DNA from: an uncultured Bacilli bacterium
GTDB lineage: Bacteria > Bacillota_I > Bacilli_A > RF39 > UBA660
Direction: 5' to 3'
Assembly: GCA_947631885.1 (NCBI GenBank)
Contig: CANRMZ010000003.1
Span: 1 to 22,447 of the forward strand
DNA length: 22,447 nucleotides
The position numbers were made by a program, and so were the translations under genes. A model generated the notes under the pieces. That model saw only the letters and a program-made list of their open reading frames with translations, had not been told where the DNA came from and searched no databases. How positions within the stretch are numbered: position 1 is the first letter of the stretch; the number at the start of each line of letters is the position of its first letter. Of this stretch, positions 14,144 to 21,022 are shown piece after piece.

Positions 14144-16963
14144 TCACTCTCTATCTAGTTTATTAACAACAACTTGGTATTTATCAAATTTCTTTGAAGA
14201 TTTACCGTTTATTAAAATTATATCACGAACCTTTAGATCCGTTAAAGAAGAATATACTCGAGGAAATAATACTAACTCTACTTCCCCTGTCTCATCAGAT
14301 GCCGTTACAAAGGCCATTTGCTCACCTTTTTTAGTTTTTAAAGACGATATTTTTTCCACTAGTAAAGCCATGTTAATATTTTTAAACAAGTATTCTTTAA
14401 CTTTACTAGCCTTGACAACTTTTTGATATTTACTACATGGATGGTTAGATATATACATGCCATAATATTTAAGTTCATTTTCCATTAAAGTTTCTTTAGA
14501 ATATTCCGGTAGATTTTCTAAAAAAGGCTTTAGAGCATTTTCATCATCCATCGATGCATAATTAAATAAAGTATCCATGGCATTTATTAAACTTGCCTTA
14601 GTATACTTAAAGGTATCTAATGCTCCTGATAAAACTAAAGTTTCAAATATCGCTGGTGTAAGAACTTCTTTGCATTTTAAAATAAAGTCATAGATATCAT
14701 TAAATTCTTTATCTCTTTTAGTTAAAATTACTTTTATTACATTATCAGGAAGATTCTTAATCATTTTAAAAGGTAAAAGCAAGTAGTTATTCTTAAATTT
14801 AAAATCTTCACCAGAAAGATTAATATTCGGTTTTAATATGGTGATATTATCCTTTTTAAGTAAAGTTATATAATATTTACGGCTTTCACTACTCTTAGCT
14901 TCTTCAAGCATAACAGTATTATATATAACGGGATAATTTACTTTTAAATAAGCTAAAGTATAAACTATTTTGGCATAGCATACAGAATGAGATTTATTAA
15001 AACTATATGAAGCAAAACTTAGGATTTTTTCAAACAAATCATTAACAAAGTCTTTATCATAACCCTTTTCGATGGCTTTCTTAATGAAGTTATCTTTTTC
15101 TTTAGCTAAAACATCCATCTTCTTTTTTGACATGGCAATTCGCACATTATCAGCTTCATAGCCATTATAACCAGCGATAATCGTAAGGATTTTCATAACT
15201 TGCTCTTGATAAATCATAATACCATAGGTACTATCTAGAACCTCTTTAATATCGGGATGAACTTCATATTTACCAGTATCTTTGTTTTTAATGTATTCAT
15301 CCATTTGTTTATTGGGACCTGGACGTACTAGAGCTACAGCAGCGGTTAACTCATTAAAATTTTTAACTTGCAATTTATATAAACTATTTGAAGCATATCT
15401 TGATTCAAATTGAAATAAGTCTTCGGTTTTCCCAGATTTTAAATACTCATATACTTTAGGATCATCTAAAGGAATATTTTGCATATTAAAATCTTTTATT
15501 TTCTCACTCATCTTCCTTATTAAAGTAAGATTTCGAAGACCTAAAAAATCCATTTTCAAAAGGCCCATATTTTCGATATAGTCCATAGCTATACCCGTTT
15601 TCAAAATATCTTCATCATTTATAACCGGAATAATTTCATTTAAGGCTTTTGATGATATAACAACACCGGCAGCATGCGTTGAAATATTTTTCTTTAAACC
15701 TTCAAGATGAAAAGCAATATCATAAAGCTCCTTTAAACTAGGATATATATCTAAATATTTTTTAATATCTTTATTACTTTCTAAATTATCTTTTAAAGAT
15801 AAATCGGCTCTAATAATTCTAATAAATTTTTCAAATAAATTATTATCTATCTTTAAAACTTTAGCTAAATCCCTAAGAATTAATTTACTTTTATAGTTAT
15901 TAAAAGTAAGGCCTAATGCCACGTTATCTTTACCATATCTTTGTTGAACATATTTAATAACTTCATATCTTCTTTCATCTTCAAAGTCAATATCAATATC
16001 TGGCATTTTCTTTCGATATGGATTTAAGAATCTAGCAAAAAGCAAATCATACTTAATAGGATCAATATCAATAATGCCAATAGCATAGCTTATTAAACTG
16101 CCCGCGGCACTACCTCTTCCAGGGCCTACGATGATACCATTTTTTTTAGCAAATAATACATAATCATAAACAATCAAAAAATAGTCAATAAAGCCCATAC
16201 TCCTCACAGTATTAAGCTCTTCTTCGAGTCTTTCTAAATATCCCTTGGGAATATGATTTGCAAATCTTTTCTCAAGCCCTTTGATAGCTAAAGTTTTTAA
16301 ATATTCATAAGAGTTAATATTATCTTTATATATAGGAATATATCTTTTATCAAAAGGAATATCTATATCAATATCTTTAATAAATAATTCTTGTTCTTTT
16401 TCTTCTTCATCTGTTAAGTTTAAATCTAAAAAATCTTGTTCCGTAAACTTAAAATCTCCCCCGAGGTCTTGAAGATATTTTAAATAACTAATATTATCTT
16501 TATCTAAAACTCTAGCGTTATTTACTCTTACTACATTACTAGTTAGAATTAAGGCATTCTTTTTTTCAATCGGGCTATTATACCCTAAGAAAAGATTATC
16601 CTTATTAATAATAGAACTATATAATTCATAAGATTCATAAGGAAGAATAATCTTAATATTAGGATTATTTAAATTATCTTCCTTGATATCAGAAGCGCTA
16701 TTTAACTTAATTAAATGCTTATAACCTTCATAGTTTTTGGCATAAACATACACCTTTTTATCTGATACTATAGTTTCTAAAGCAATGATAGGCTTAATAT
16801 CTTTTTCCTTACACTTAATATAAAACTCAATACTAGCATATAAATTATTATCACATATAGCACAGGCTTTAATATTATGAGCCTGTAAAAAGGCCATTAA
16901 ATCAGGTATCTTAATAAGGCTTGTTAATAAACTAGAATCTGTTGTAATCTTAAGTGGTACCAT
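14144..16963 (-). CDS. dnaE: DNA polymerase III alpha subunit DnaE (second, error-prone-type replicative polymerase)
   Basis: 939 residues. Polymerase core: GPGRGSAAGSLISYAIGI, then MPDIDIDFEDERR with the catalytic aspartates, the finger region QFESRYASNSLYKLQ, VRPGPNKQMDEYI, the YGIMIYQEQVMKI block, and FNKSHSVCYAKIVYTLAYLK. A C-terminal OB-fold follows (LKTKKGEQMAFVTASDETGE). The N-terminal PHP domain is present but has lost its histidines (LKITTDSSLL instead of LHxHSxYSLL), so PHP chemistry is unlikely. No proofreading exonuclease is present. It is shorter than B. subtilis DnaE (~1,115). In B. subtilis DnaE extends RNA primers before PolC takes over. AAGGAGAT precedes the ATG, and a strong promoter lies upstream. 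Confidence 0.95.
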   Translation of the reverse strand: MVPLKITTDSSLLTSLIKIPDLMAFLQAHNIKACAICDNNLYASIEFYIKCKEKDIKPIIALETIVSDKKVYVYAKNYEGYKHLIKLNSASDIKEDNLNNPNIKIILPYESYELYSSIINKDNLFLGYNSPIEKKNALILTSNVVRVNNARVLDKDNISYLKYLQDLGGDFKFTEQDFLDLNLTDEEEKEQELFIKDIDIDIPFDKRYIPIYKDNINSYEYLKTLAIKGLEKRFANHIPKGYLERLEEELNTVRSMGFIDYFLIVYDYVLFAKKNGIIVGPGRGSAAGSLISYAIGIIDIDPIKYDLLFARFLNPYRKKMPDIDIDFEDERRYEVIKYVQQRYGKDNVALGLTFNNYKSKLILRDLAKVLKIDNNLFEKFIRIIRADLSLKDNLESNKDIKKYLDIYPSLKELYDIAFHLEGLKKNISTHAAGVVISSKALNEIIPVINDEDILKTGIAMDYIENMGLLKMDFLGLRNLTLIRKMSEKIKDFNMQNIPLDDPKVYEYLKSGKTEDLFQFESRYASNSLYKLQVKNFNELTAAVALVRPGPNKQMDEYIKNKDTGKYEVHPDIKEVLDSTYGIMIYQEQVMKILTIIAGYNGYEADNVRIAMSKKKMDVLAKEKDNFIKKAIEKGYDKDFVNDLFEKILSFASYSFNKSHSVCYAKIVYTLAYLKVNYPVIYNTVMLEEAKSSESRKYYITLLKKDNITILKPNINLSGEDFKFKNNYLLLPFKMIKNLPDNVIKVILTKRDKEFNDIYDFILKCKEVLTPAIFETLVLSGALDTFKYTKASLINAMDTLFNYASMDDENALKPFLENLPEYSKETLMENELKYYGMYISNHPCSKYQKVVKASKVKEYLFKNINMALLVEKISSLKTKKGEQMAFVTASDETGEVELVLFPRVYSSLTDLKVRDIILINGKSSKKFDKYQVVVNKLDRE

Positions 16964-16982
16964 AAGCTATCTCCTTAAGTCA

Positions 16983-17011
16983 ATTATAGCAAAGTATTAT
17001 TTAATTGACAA
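16983..17011 (-). promoter_or_regulatory. Sigma-A promoter of the dnaE-polC operon
   Basis: On the minus strand TTGTCA (17011-17006) and TATAAT (16988-16983) are 17 bases apart: a near-consensus vegetative promoter, 20 bases before the dnaE start codon. Its -35 box overlaps that of the divergent rpmB promoter by five bases. Confidence 0.8.
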
Positions 17012-17033
17012 TTATAAGGAAATTTGATAAACT
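17005..17033 (+). promoter_or_regulatory. Sigma-A promoter of rpmB
   Basis: TTGACA (17005-17010), a perfect -35 box, and TAAACT (17028-17033) with 17-base spacing, 22 bases before the rpmB ATG. The -35 overlaps the -35 of the leftward dnaE promoter, so RNA polymerase can probably occupy only one side at a time. Confidence 0.7.
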
Positions 17034-17055
17034 TTAAACGATTAGGAGGGATACT

Positions 17056-17229
17056 ATGGCTACAAAAGTAACAACTAAAAAACCTTTATCAGGTAATAAT
17101 CGTTCTCATGCTTTAAATGCTACGAAAAGAAAACAAAAACCAAATTTACAAAAGAAAACTATTAATGGAGAAAAAGTTATCATTTCATCTAGAGAAGCAA
17201 GAACAATTAATAAAGCATCTAAAAAATAA
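17056..17229 (+). CDS. rpmB: 50S ribosomal protein L28
   Basis: 57 residues, very basic: MATKVTTKKPLSGNNRSHAL, then LNATKRKQKPNLQKK, then VIISSREARTINKA. SGNNRSHALNATKR matches the L28 signature (xGNNRSHAxNxxKR), and NLQK with the terminal xVSxRAL-like block completes the fold. The cysteines found in zinc-binding L28 forms are absent, so this is the Cys-free form. AGGAGGG lies 5 bases upstream. It is a single-gene unit with its own promoter, converging on rel at a shared terminator. Confidence 0.95.
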   Translation: MATKVTTKKPLSGNNRSHALNATKRKQKPNLQKKTINGEKVIISSREARTINKASKK

Positions 17230-17233
17230 AAAT

Positions 17234-17262
17234 ACTGGATTTAAACATCCAGTTATTTTTTT
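17234..17262. terminator. Bidirectional terminator shared by rpmB (+) and rel (-)
   Basis: ACTGGAT (17234-17240) pairs perfectly with ATCCAGT (17247-17253) around TTAAAC. A T-run follows on the plus strand (TTTTTTT, 17256-17262) and an A-run precedes it, which is a T-rich tract for the minus strand. The rel stop codon touches the right arm and the rpmB stop is 4 bases from the left arm. Confidence 0.78.
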
Positions 17263-18716
17263 GCTATAAGACTTCTTTTAATGCCAAGCTGAGCTTTAGT
17301 TGTTGTAGCATATTCTTCCCAGCCTTCTTTAGAACTAGTGTAATTAGGACTAGTAATGATTTGTACCCTATCATATTCATGAAGTGGTGTTTCAAAAGAA
17401 GCAGGAGCTTCATTTATTGTTACCATCCTAGCACTATCCGCAATAGAATCTCCTAAAAGATAAGCAACATCCACCGGAGTTGCCCCAATCGGAAGTTCAA
17501 GTACTTGACCACTTGCGGTTGAAATCACAATTTTACCATCAAATAATTCGCTTTTAACATGGGAAATAAACTCTGAATCACTTGGATAAGCCTCATTCAT
17601 AACTTTAATCCCATTTAAGAATTGAAAATCATTTTGGGCAGTTTGCATCATAGCATCTTTTGCCATGCTTCTTTTACTACGCCATAAAGACATTAAACCA
17701 TTTTGGTCTACCTCATCCATACCATAAGTCTTAATACGATTTTGTACTAATACTCCCGTTGGGGAATATACTGTTGTATGCAAAGCTTTATACATATTTT
17801 TCTTAGGATCACATATAAAATCTTTAAACTTAGAATTAACCGGAGGATATAAACTATGAACTAAACCTAAAGTTATGTAACACTCTTCTAACTCATCAAC
17901 AAGAATCTTCAATGCTAAAAAATCATGAATATCATAAGGAGTTTGACCACCCTTTATCTTTTTATATACACTATAAACATGTTTAATTCTAATAAGAACA
18001 TCAGATGGTATATTCTTTCTCTTTAAAATACTTGCTATCTTATCAAGCATCTCATTTAAAATATTAATTACTTCATCTTGATATGAACTAATTAACTCAC
18101 AAGTAGTAGCATATCCTTCCGGATCAATATATTTTAAACTTAAATCTTCAAGCTCTCCTTTAAAACAATCAACACCTAAAAAGCCAGCCAAAGGAGCATA
18201 AAAATGTAAGGTTTCTTCAGCTTTAGCAATTTGTTTTTCACGCGATTGATATTCTAAAGTTCGCATATTATGAAGTCTATCGCTTATCTTAATTAAAACA
18301 ATTCTAGGGTCTTTAATTAAACCCAATAAAATTTTTCTAAGATTAGCTAAATCTTCCGCTTCTTTAGACGAAAAATTAATTTCTTCAAGATTAGTAACGC
18401 CGTTTACAAGATCCGCTACTTCTTCACCAAAAGCTGAAGCTAACTCTTCATATGTACAGGAAGTATCTTCTAGAACATCATGTAAAAGGCAAGCACAAAG
18501 GGTAGCCTCATCAGCTCCTTTAACGGCTAAAGTATAGGCAACATTTATGGGATGGATTATGTAGGCTTCGCCACTTTTCCGAACTTGGCCCGCATGAAAT
18601 CTACAAGCATATTGGTATGCTTTTTTTACTTTTTCAAGAGCATCAGGATTATCTATCTTGACCGCCTCGAAAAGTAAATCTTCATTTGCTATCAGACCAG
18701 CTCTTCCTAAAACCAT
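17253..18716 (-). CDS. rel: Rel/SpoT-family (p)ppGpp protein, C-terminally short, synthetase domain probably inactive
   Basis: 487 residues against the usual ~730. The HD hydrolase domain is intact: Arg46 and His55 in VRKSGEAYIIHP, LLHDVLEDT (His79, Asp80, Glu83, Asp84), and SDRLHNMRT. The synthetase fold is recognisable (KHVYSVYKK, FKDFICDPKKNMYKALHTTV), but the block normally E-V-Q-I-R-T is Q-N-R-I-K-T, replacing the catalytic glutamate by Gln325; ALKI replaces AxRI, and the AEYGxAAHW block reads DQNGLMSLW. A TGS domain follows and the protein ends; the helical, zinc-finger/CC and ACT domains are missing. No sign of a frameshift: the stop lies in the terminator. Likely a (p)ppGpp hydrolase, with synthesis left to other enzymes. 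GAGGT is the ribosome site. Confidence 0.9.
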   Translation of the reverse strand: MVLGRAGLIANEDLLFEAVKIDNPDALEKVKKAYQYACRFHAGQVRKSGEAYIIHPINVAYTLAVKGADEATLCACLLHDVLEDTSCTYEELASAFGEEVADLVNGVTNLEEINFSSKEAEDLANLRKILLGLIKDPRIVLIKISDRLHNMRTLEYQSREKQIAKAEETLHFYAPLAGFLGVDCFKGELEDLSLKYIDPEGYATTCELISSYQDEVINILNEMLDKIASILKRKNIPSDVLIRIKHVYSVYKKIKGGQTPYDIHDFLALKILVDELEECYITLGLVHSLYPPVNSKFKDFICDPKKNMYKALHTTVYSPTGVLVQNRIKTYGMDEVDQNGLMSLWRSKRSMAKDAMMQTAQNDFQFLNGIKVMNEAYPSDSEFISHVKSELFDGKIVISTASGQVLELPIGATPVDVAYLLGDSIADSARMVTINEAPASFETPLHEYDRVQIITSPNYTSSKEGWEEYATTTKAQLGIKRSLIAKK

Positions 18717-18748
18717 AACCCTACCTCATAATAAATCCTTAGGACTTA

Positions 18749-18776
18749 ATTGTAACACGAAATAAGTAAAATTCAA
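18749..18776 (-). promoter_or_regulatory. Candidate sigma-A promoter of rel
   Basis: On the minus strand TTGAAT (18776-18771) and TACAAT (18754-18749) with 16-base spacing, about 30 bases before the rel start codon. They match consensus at 4 and 5 of 6 positions. Confidence 0.55.
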
Positions 18777-18851
18777 GTATTCTATTAAAAACTTTTTATA
18801 TTTCCATAATATTTATATAGGTAATTTCCCTATTTACTTTTTTTAGTAGCT

Positions 18852-18859
18852 CATACAAT
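18852..18859 (+). promoter_or_regulatory. Candidate sigma-E-type -10 box of the cotJ operon
   Basis: CATACAAT fits the Bacillus sigma-E -10 consensus (CATACAnT) exactly. The -35 region 14-15 bases upstream (CTATTTA) is a poor match to the consensus (about xxATATT). The inferred transcript would start almost at the AGGAGG ribosome site (18865-18870), leaving a leader of only about 10 bases, which lowers confidence. cotJ of B. subtilis is sigma-E dependent. Confidence 0.4.
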
Positions 18860-18875
18860 ATTTCAGGAGGAAATT

Positions 18876-19316
18876 ATGTTATTTGAAAATGATAATTCAT
18901 ATTTAGATATGGTAATGAATATTCCTGGACTTGATTATCTAAATAATTCTCATGAGCAAGAGAAAGAAGAAAAATATGAAGATTTCTATCGTGGCAATAT
19001 GTTTGATAAAGAATTCATCCCTTATAAAGGTATGACTTACATTGCCCCAAAAGTAAAAAATGAAAAGCAAAAAGATCTACTAACTATTATGAAATGTAAT
19101 TTTATGTTAATAGATTATAACCTTTATTTAGATGTTCATCCAGAAGATACTATCATTCTAAATAAGTATAAAAAAGTTGCTAAAACCTTAGAGGATAAAA
19201 CTAAGGAATATGAAAAGAAATATGGTCCTTTATGTAATACTTCTGCTGACTATAGTACCTATAAATGGATAGAATCACCATGGCCTTGGAATAAGGAGGA
19301 TGGTAAGTATGTTTAA
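18876..19316 (+). CDS. cotJB: Spore coat protein CotJB with a CotJA-like N-terminal extension
   Basis: 146 residues. The C-terminal ~85 residues are CotJB: LLTIMKCNFMLIDYNLYLDVHPED (shown in part as MLIDYNLYLDVHPED), KKYGPL, and the closing WIESPWPWNKE, the family's PWPW hallmark. CotJB alone is usually ~85-90 residues. The first ~60 residues are acidic and then read YRGNMFDKEFIPYKG, resembling the short CotJA core (RGTLFPxLxxPY), so the protein looks like a CotJA-CotJB fusion; this is inference from a short motif. AGGAGG lies 5 bases before the ATG. It overlaps cotJC. These proteins form an inner coat layer with CotJC in sporulating Bacilli. Confidence 0.85.
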   Translation: MLFENDNSYLDMVMNIPGLDYLNNSHEQEKEEKYEDFYRGNMFDKEFIPYKGMTYIAPKVKNEKQKDLLTIMKCNFMLIDYNLYLDVHPEDTIILNKYKKVAKTLEDKTKEYEKKYGPLCNTSADYSTYKWIESPWPWNKEDGKYV

Positions 19317-19866
19317 GTATGACAAAAAGTTAGAATTTCCGATTAATATTTCTAAAAAAGATTTAAGAATGGCTAAATATATCATCACGCAATTTGGTGG
19401 CTCCAATGGTGAACTAGCAGCCTCAATGAGATATTTTTCGCAAAAGTTTACTATGCCAGATGATAAAGGAAGAGCTTTACTTAATGATATAGCAACTGAA
19501 GAACTTGGTCATATCGAAATGATATGCACTATGGTTCATCAACTTACTAAAGATGCTACTTTAGATGAACTAGAAAAAGCGGGTCTTGCAAGTTATTACA
19601 CTGAGCATGGGGTTAGCTTATATCCATCAGACTCTCTAGGTAACCCATTTACTGCTACTTACTTTGCATCCACAGGAGATGTTATAGCAAATGTTTCAGA
19701 AGATATGGCTGCCGAGCAAAAAGCTAGAGCTGTATATGAAAGTTTAATTAACTTAACAGATGATGACGATGTTATAGGTCCCCTATTATTCTTAAGACAA
19801 AGAGAAGTAGTTCACTTTAATAGATTTAAAGAACTATATGATCATTACAAAAAATTAGGATACTAA
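19309..19866 (+). CDS. cotJC: Spore coat protein CotJC (manganese catalase family)
   Basis: 185 residues, end-to-end similar to CotJC. The di-manganese ligands are visible: Glu in GELAASMRY, Glu and His in TEELGHIEMI, Glu in EDMAAEQKARA, and Glu and His in RQREVVHFNRF. GNPFTATYFASTGD is a strongly conserved family block. I start at MFKYDKKLEFP because AGGAGG is 9 bases upstream; an in-frame ATG at 19300 abuts that site too closely. The start overlaps the cotJB stop by 8 bases. Part of the spore coat; catalase activity is likely but not proven for the family. Confidence 0.95.
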   Translation: MFKYDKKLEFPINISKKDLRMAKYIITQFGGSNGELAASMRYFSQKFTMPDDKGRALLNDIATEELGHIEMICTMVHQLTKDATLDELEKAGLASYYTEHGVSLYPSDSLGNPFTATYFASTGDVIANVSEDMAAEQKARAVYESLINLTDDDDVIGPLLFLRQREVVHFNRFKELYDHYKKLGY

Positions 19867-19890
19867 AAAAGGCGCTAATAAGCGTCTTTT
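19867..19890. terminator. Bidirectional terminator between cotJC (+) and the RNHCP gene (-)
   Basis: AAAAGGCGCT pairs with AGCGTCTTTT (one G-T wobble) around AATA, directly after the cotJC stop. On the plus strand the T-run is TTTTGTTTATTT; on the minus strand the stem ends in TTTTTT. The RNHCP gene ends 3 bases away on the other strand. Confidence 0.8.
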
Positions 19891-19892
19891 GT

Positions 19893-20204
19893 TTATTTAT
19901 CTTGTTTAGATATTTCGATTATTTTATCAAAATCATCATCTCTAGCCATTATGTTCCTTTTTATTTGACCACATTTATCACACTTATAAACTATTTTATA
20001 AGTATCTTTATATTTATCTATACCTACAGGTCTTAAAATACCATGACAGTCACAAGCTCTATCTCCGGGGTTAATATCAACATGGATGCTACATAAACAG
20101 TATGGACAATGATCTCTAGCAGTATATCCTAATTTCTCTACTAAAGAGCCACATACACTACAGGTAAAAGATTCATCTATCATTTTAAATCTTTTTTCAT
20201 CCAT
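19893..20204 (-). CDS. RNHCP-domain zinc-ribbon protein of unknown function
   Basis: 103 residues. The family core appears as CSVCGS, then ARDHCPYCLCSIHVDINPGD (here RDHCP in place of the usual RNHCP), then ACDCHGILRPVG, and finally a second zinc ribbon CDKCGQIKRN. Two Cys-pair sites indicate bound zinc. No biochemical role is known for the family that I can state; some members resemble nucleic-acid-binding ribbons. Start at MDEKRFKMIDESF because AGGGAG lies 7 bases upstream; the frame opens earlier at 20225 without a ribosome site. It stands alone between cotJC and sigK on the opposite strand. Confidence 0.85.
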   Translation of the reverse strand: MDEKRFKMIDESFTCSVCGSLVEKLGYTARDHCPYCLCSIHVDINPGDRACDCHGILRPVGIDKYKDTYKIVYKCDKCGQIKRNIMARDDDFDKIIEISKQDK

Positions 20205-20223
20205 AATATCACTCCCTAAGCAC

Positions 20224-20229
20224 ATTATA
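20224..20229 (-). promoter_or_regulatory. Candidate -10 box for the RNHCP gene
   Basis: A perfect TATAAT on the minus strand, 20 bases before the start codon. The -35 at 17-base spacing (TTCTAA) is weak, so the promoter is only likely. Confidence 0.45.
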
Positions 20230-20276
20230 ACATTTTCAAACTTTTCTTAGAATATATTTTATAAGGAAGTGATAAA

Positions 20277-20972
20277 GTGTTAGAAAGTATGATTCTTTTA
20301 ATAAAGAGTATGATGTGTTTCACAGGAAGCTATTCAAATAATGTTTTTCTAGAGCCTCTTTCTAAAGAGGAAGAAAATAAATATGTGGAGTTAATGCTTC
20401 AAGGAGATATGGATGCTCGAAATAAACTTATTGAGCATAATCTAAGACTAGTAGCTCATATTGTAAAGAAATTTGACAGTAAAGAGAAAATGACTGACGA
20501 TTTAATTTCAATTGGCACTATAGGTCTTATCAAAGGTATAGATACTTATAAAGATAATAAGAAAACTAAGATTACAACTTATGCTGCTAGGTGTATACAC
20601 AACGAAATATTAATGTACTTTAGAGCTAATCAAAAAAGAAATAATGATGTCTTATTATCCGATTCCATAGGTTTTGATAAGGAAGGAAACGAAATAAGTT
20701 TAATAGATGTGCTCGAAGATAATACTGAAGATTATGTCGAAATAATTAATCAAAAAGATAATATTGATATGTTAAAAAAATACCTAAATCTTCTTTCTGA
20801 TAAAGAGAAAGAAATCATCAAGAAAAGATATGGTTTGAATGGTGAAGAAGAAAAGACCCAAAAAGAGATAGCTAAAGAGTTAAATATTTCAAGAAGTTAT
20901 GTGTCAAGAATTGAAAAAAGAGCTTTAAGTAAAATATTAAAAGAATTTATGAAAGATAAGAAAACATTATAA
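20277..20972 (+). CDS. sigK: Sporulation sigma factor SigK (pro-sigma K), uninterrupted
   Basis: 231 residues. A hydrophobic N-terminal pro-sequence (about 20 residues, MLESMILLIKSMMCFTGSYS) precedes NNVFLEPLSKEEENKYVELM, which matches SigK rather than SigE. Region 2 has IEHNLRLVAHIVKKF, DLISIGTIGLIKGIDTY and TYAARCIHNEILMYFRA; region 4 has KTQKEIAKELNISRSYVSRI followed by EKRAL. SigK directs late mother-cell transcription after cleavage of the pro-sequence by SpoIVFB. The gene is complete, with no skin-type insertion. The start is GTG with AAGGAAGTGAT just upstream. In some Bacilli sigK lies apart from cotJ; here it follows the coat genes. Confidence 0.93.
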   Translation: MLESMILLIKSMMCFTGSYSNNVFLEPLSKEEENKYVELMLQGDMDARNKLIEHNLRLVAHIVKKFDSKEKMTDDLISIGTIGLIKGIDTYKDNKKTKITTYAARCIHNEILMYFRANQKRNNDVLLSDSIGFDKEGNEISLIDVLEDNTEDYVEIINQKDNIDMLKKYLNLLSDKEKEIIKKRYGLNGEEEKTQKEIAKELNISRSYVSRIEKRALSKILKEFMKDKKTL

Positions 20973-21004
20973 TTGAAAAAGTGCCTAATAAATGGTAAAA
21001 TTAT

Positions 21005-21010
21005 TATAAT
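21005..21010 (+). promoter_or_regulatory. Candidate -10 box upstream of the unknown membrane protein
   Basis: A perfect TATAAT 12 bases before the ATG at 21023. No convincing -35 box is visible at 16-18 bases, and the resulting leader would be very short. Read-through from sigK (50 bases upstream, no terminator seen) is an alternative. Confidence 0.25.
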
Positions 21011-21022
21011 GTGAGGACAAAT

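Noticed and set aside
17056..17229. Small basic gene next to sporulation genes, first considered a small acid-soluble spore protein
   Set aside because: SGNNRSHALNATKR and the later NLQK block identify it as ribosomal protein L28.
20973..21022. Terminator after sigK from the repeated CATTATAAT / ATTATAATG
   Set aside because: The loop is too long, the stem is only A and T, and no T-run follows.
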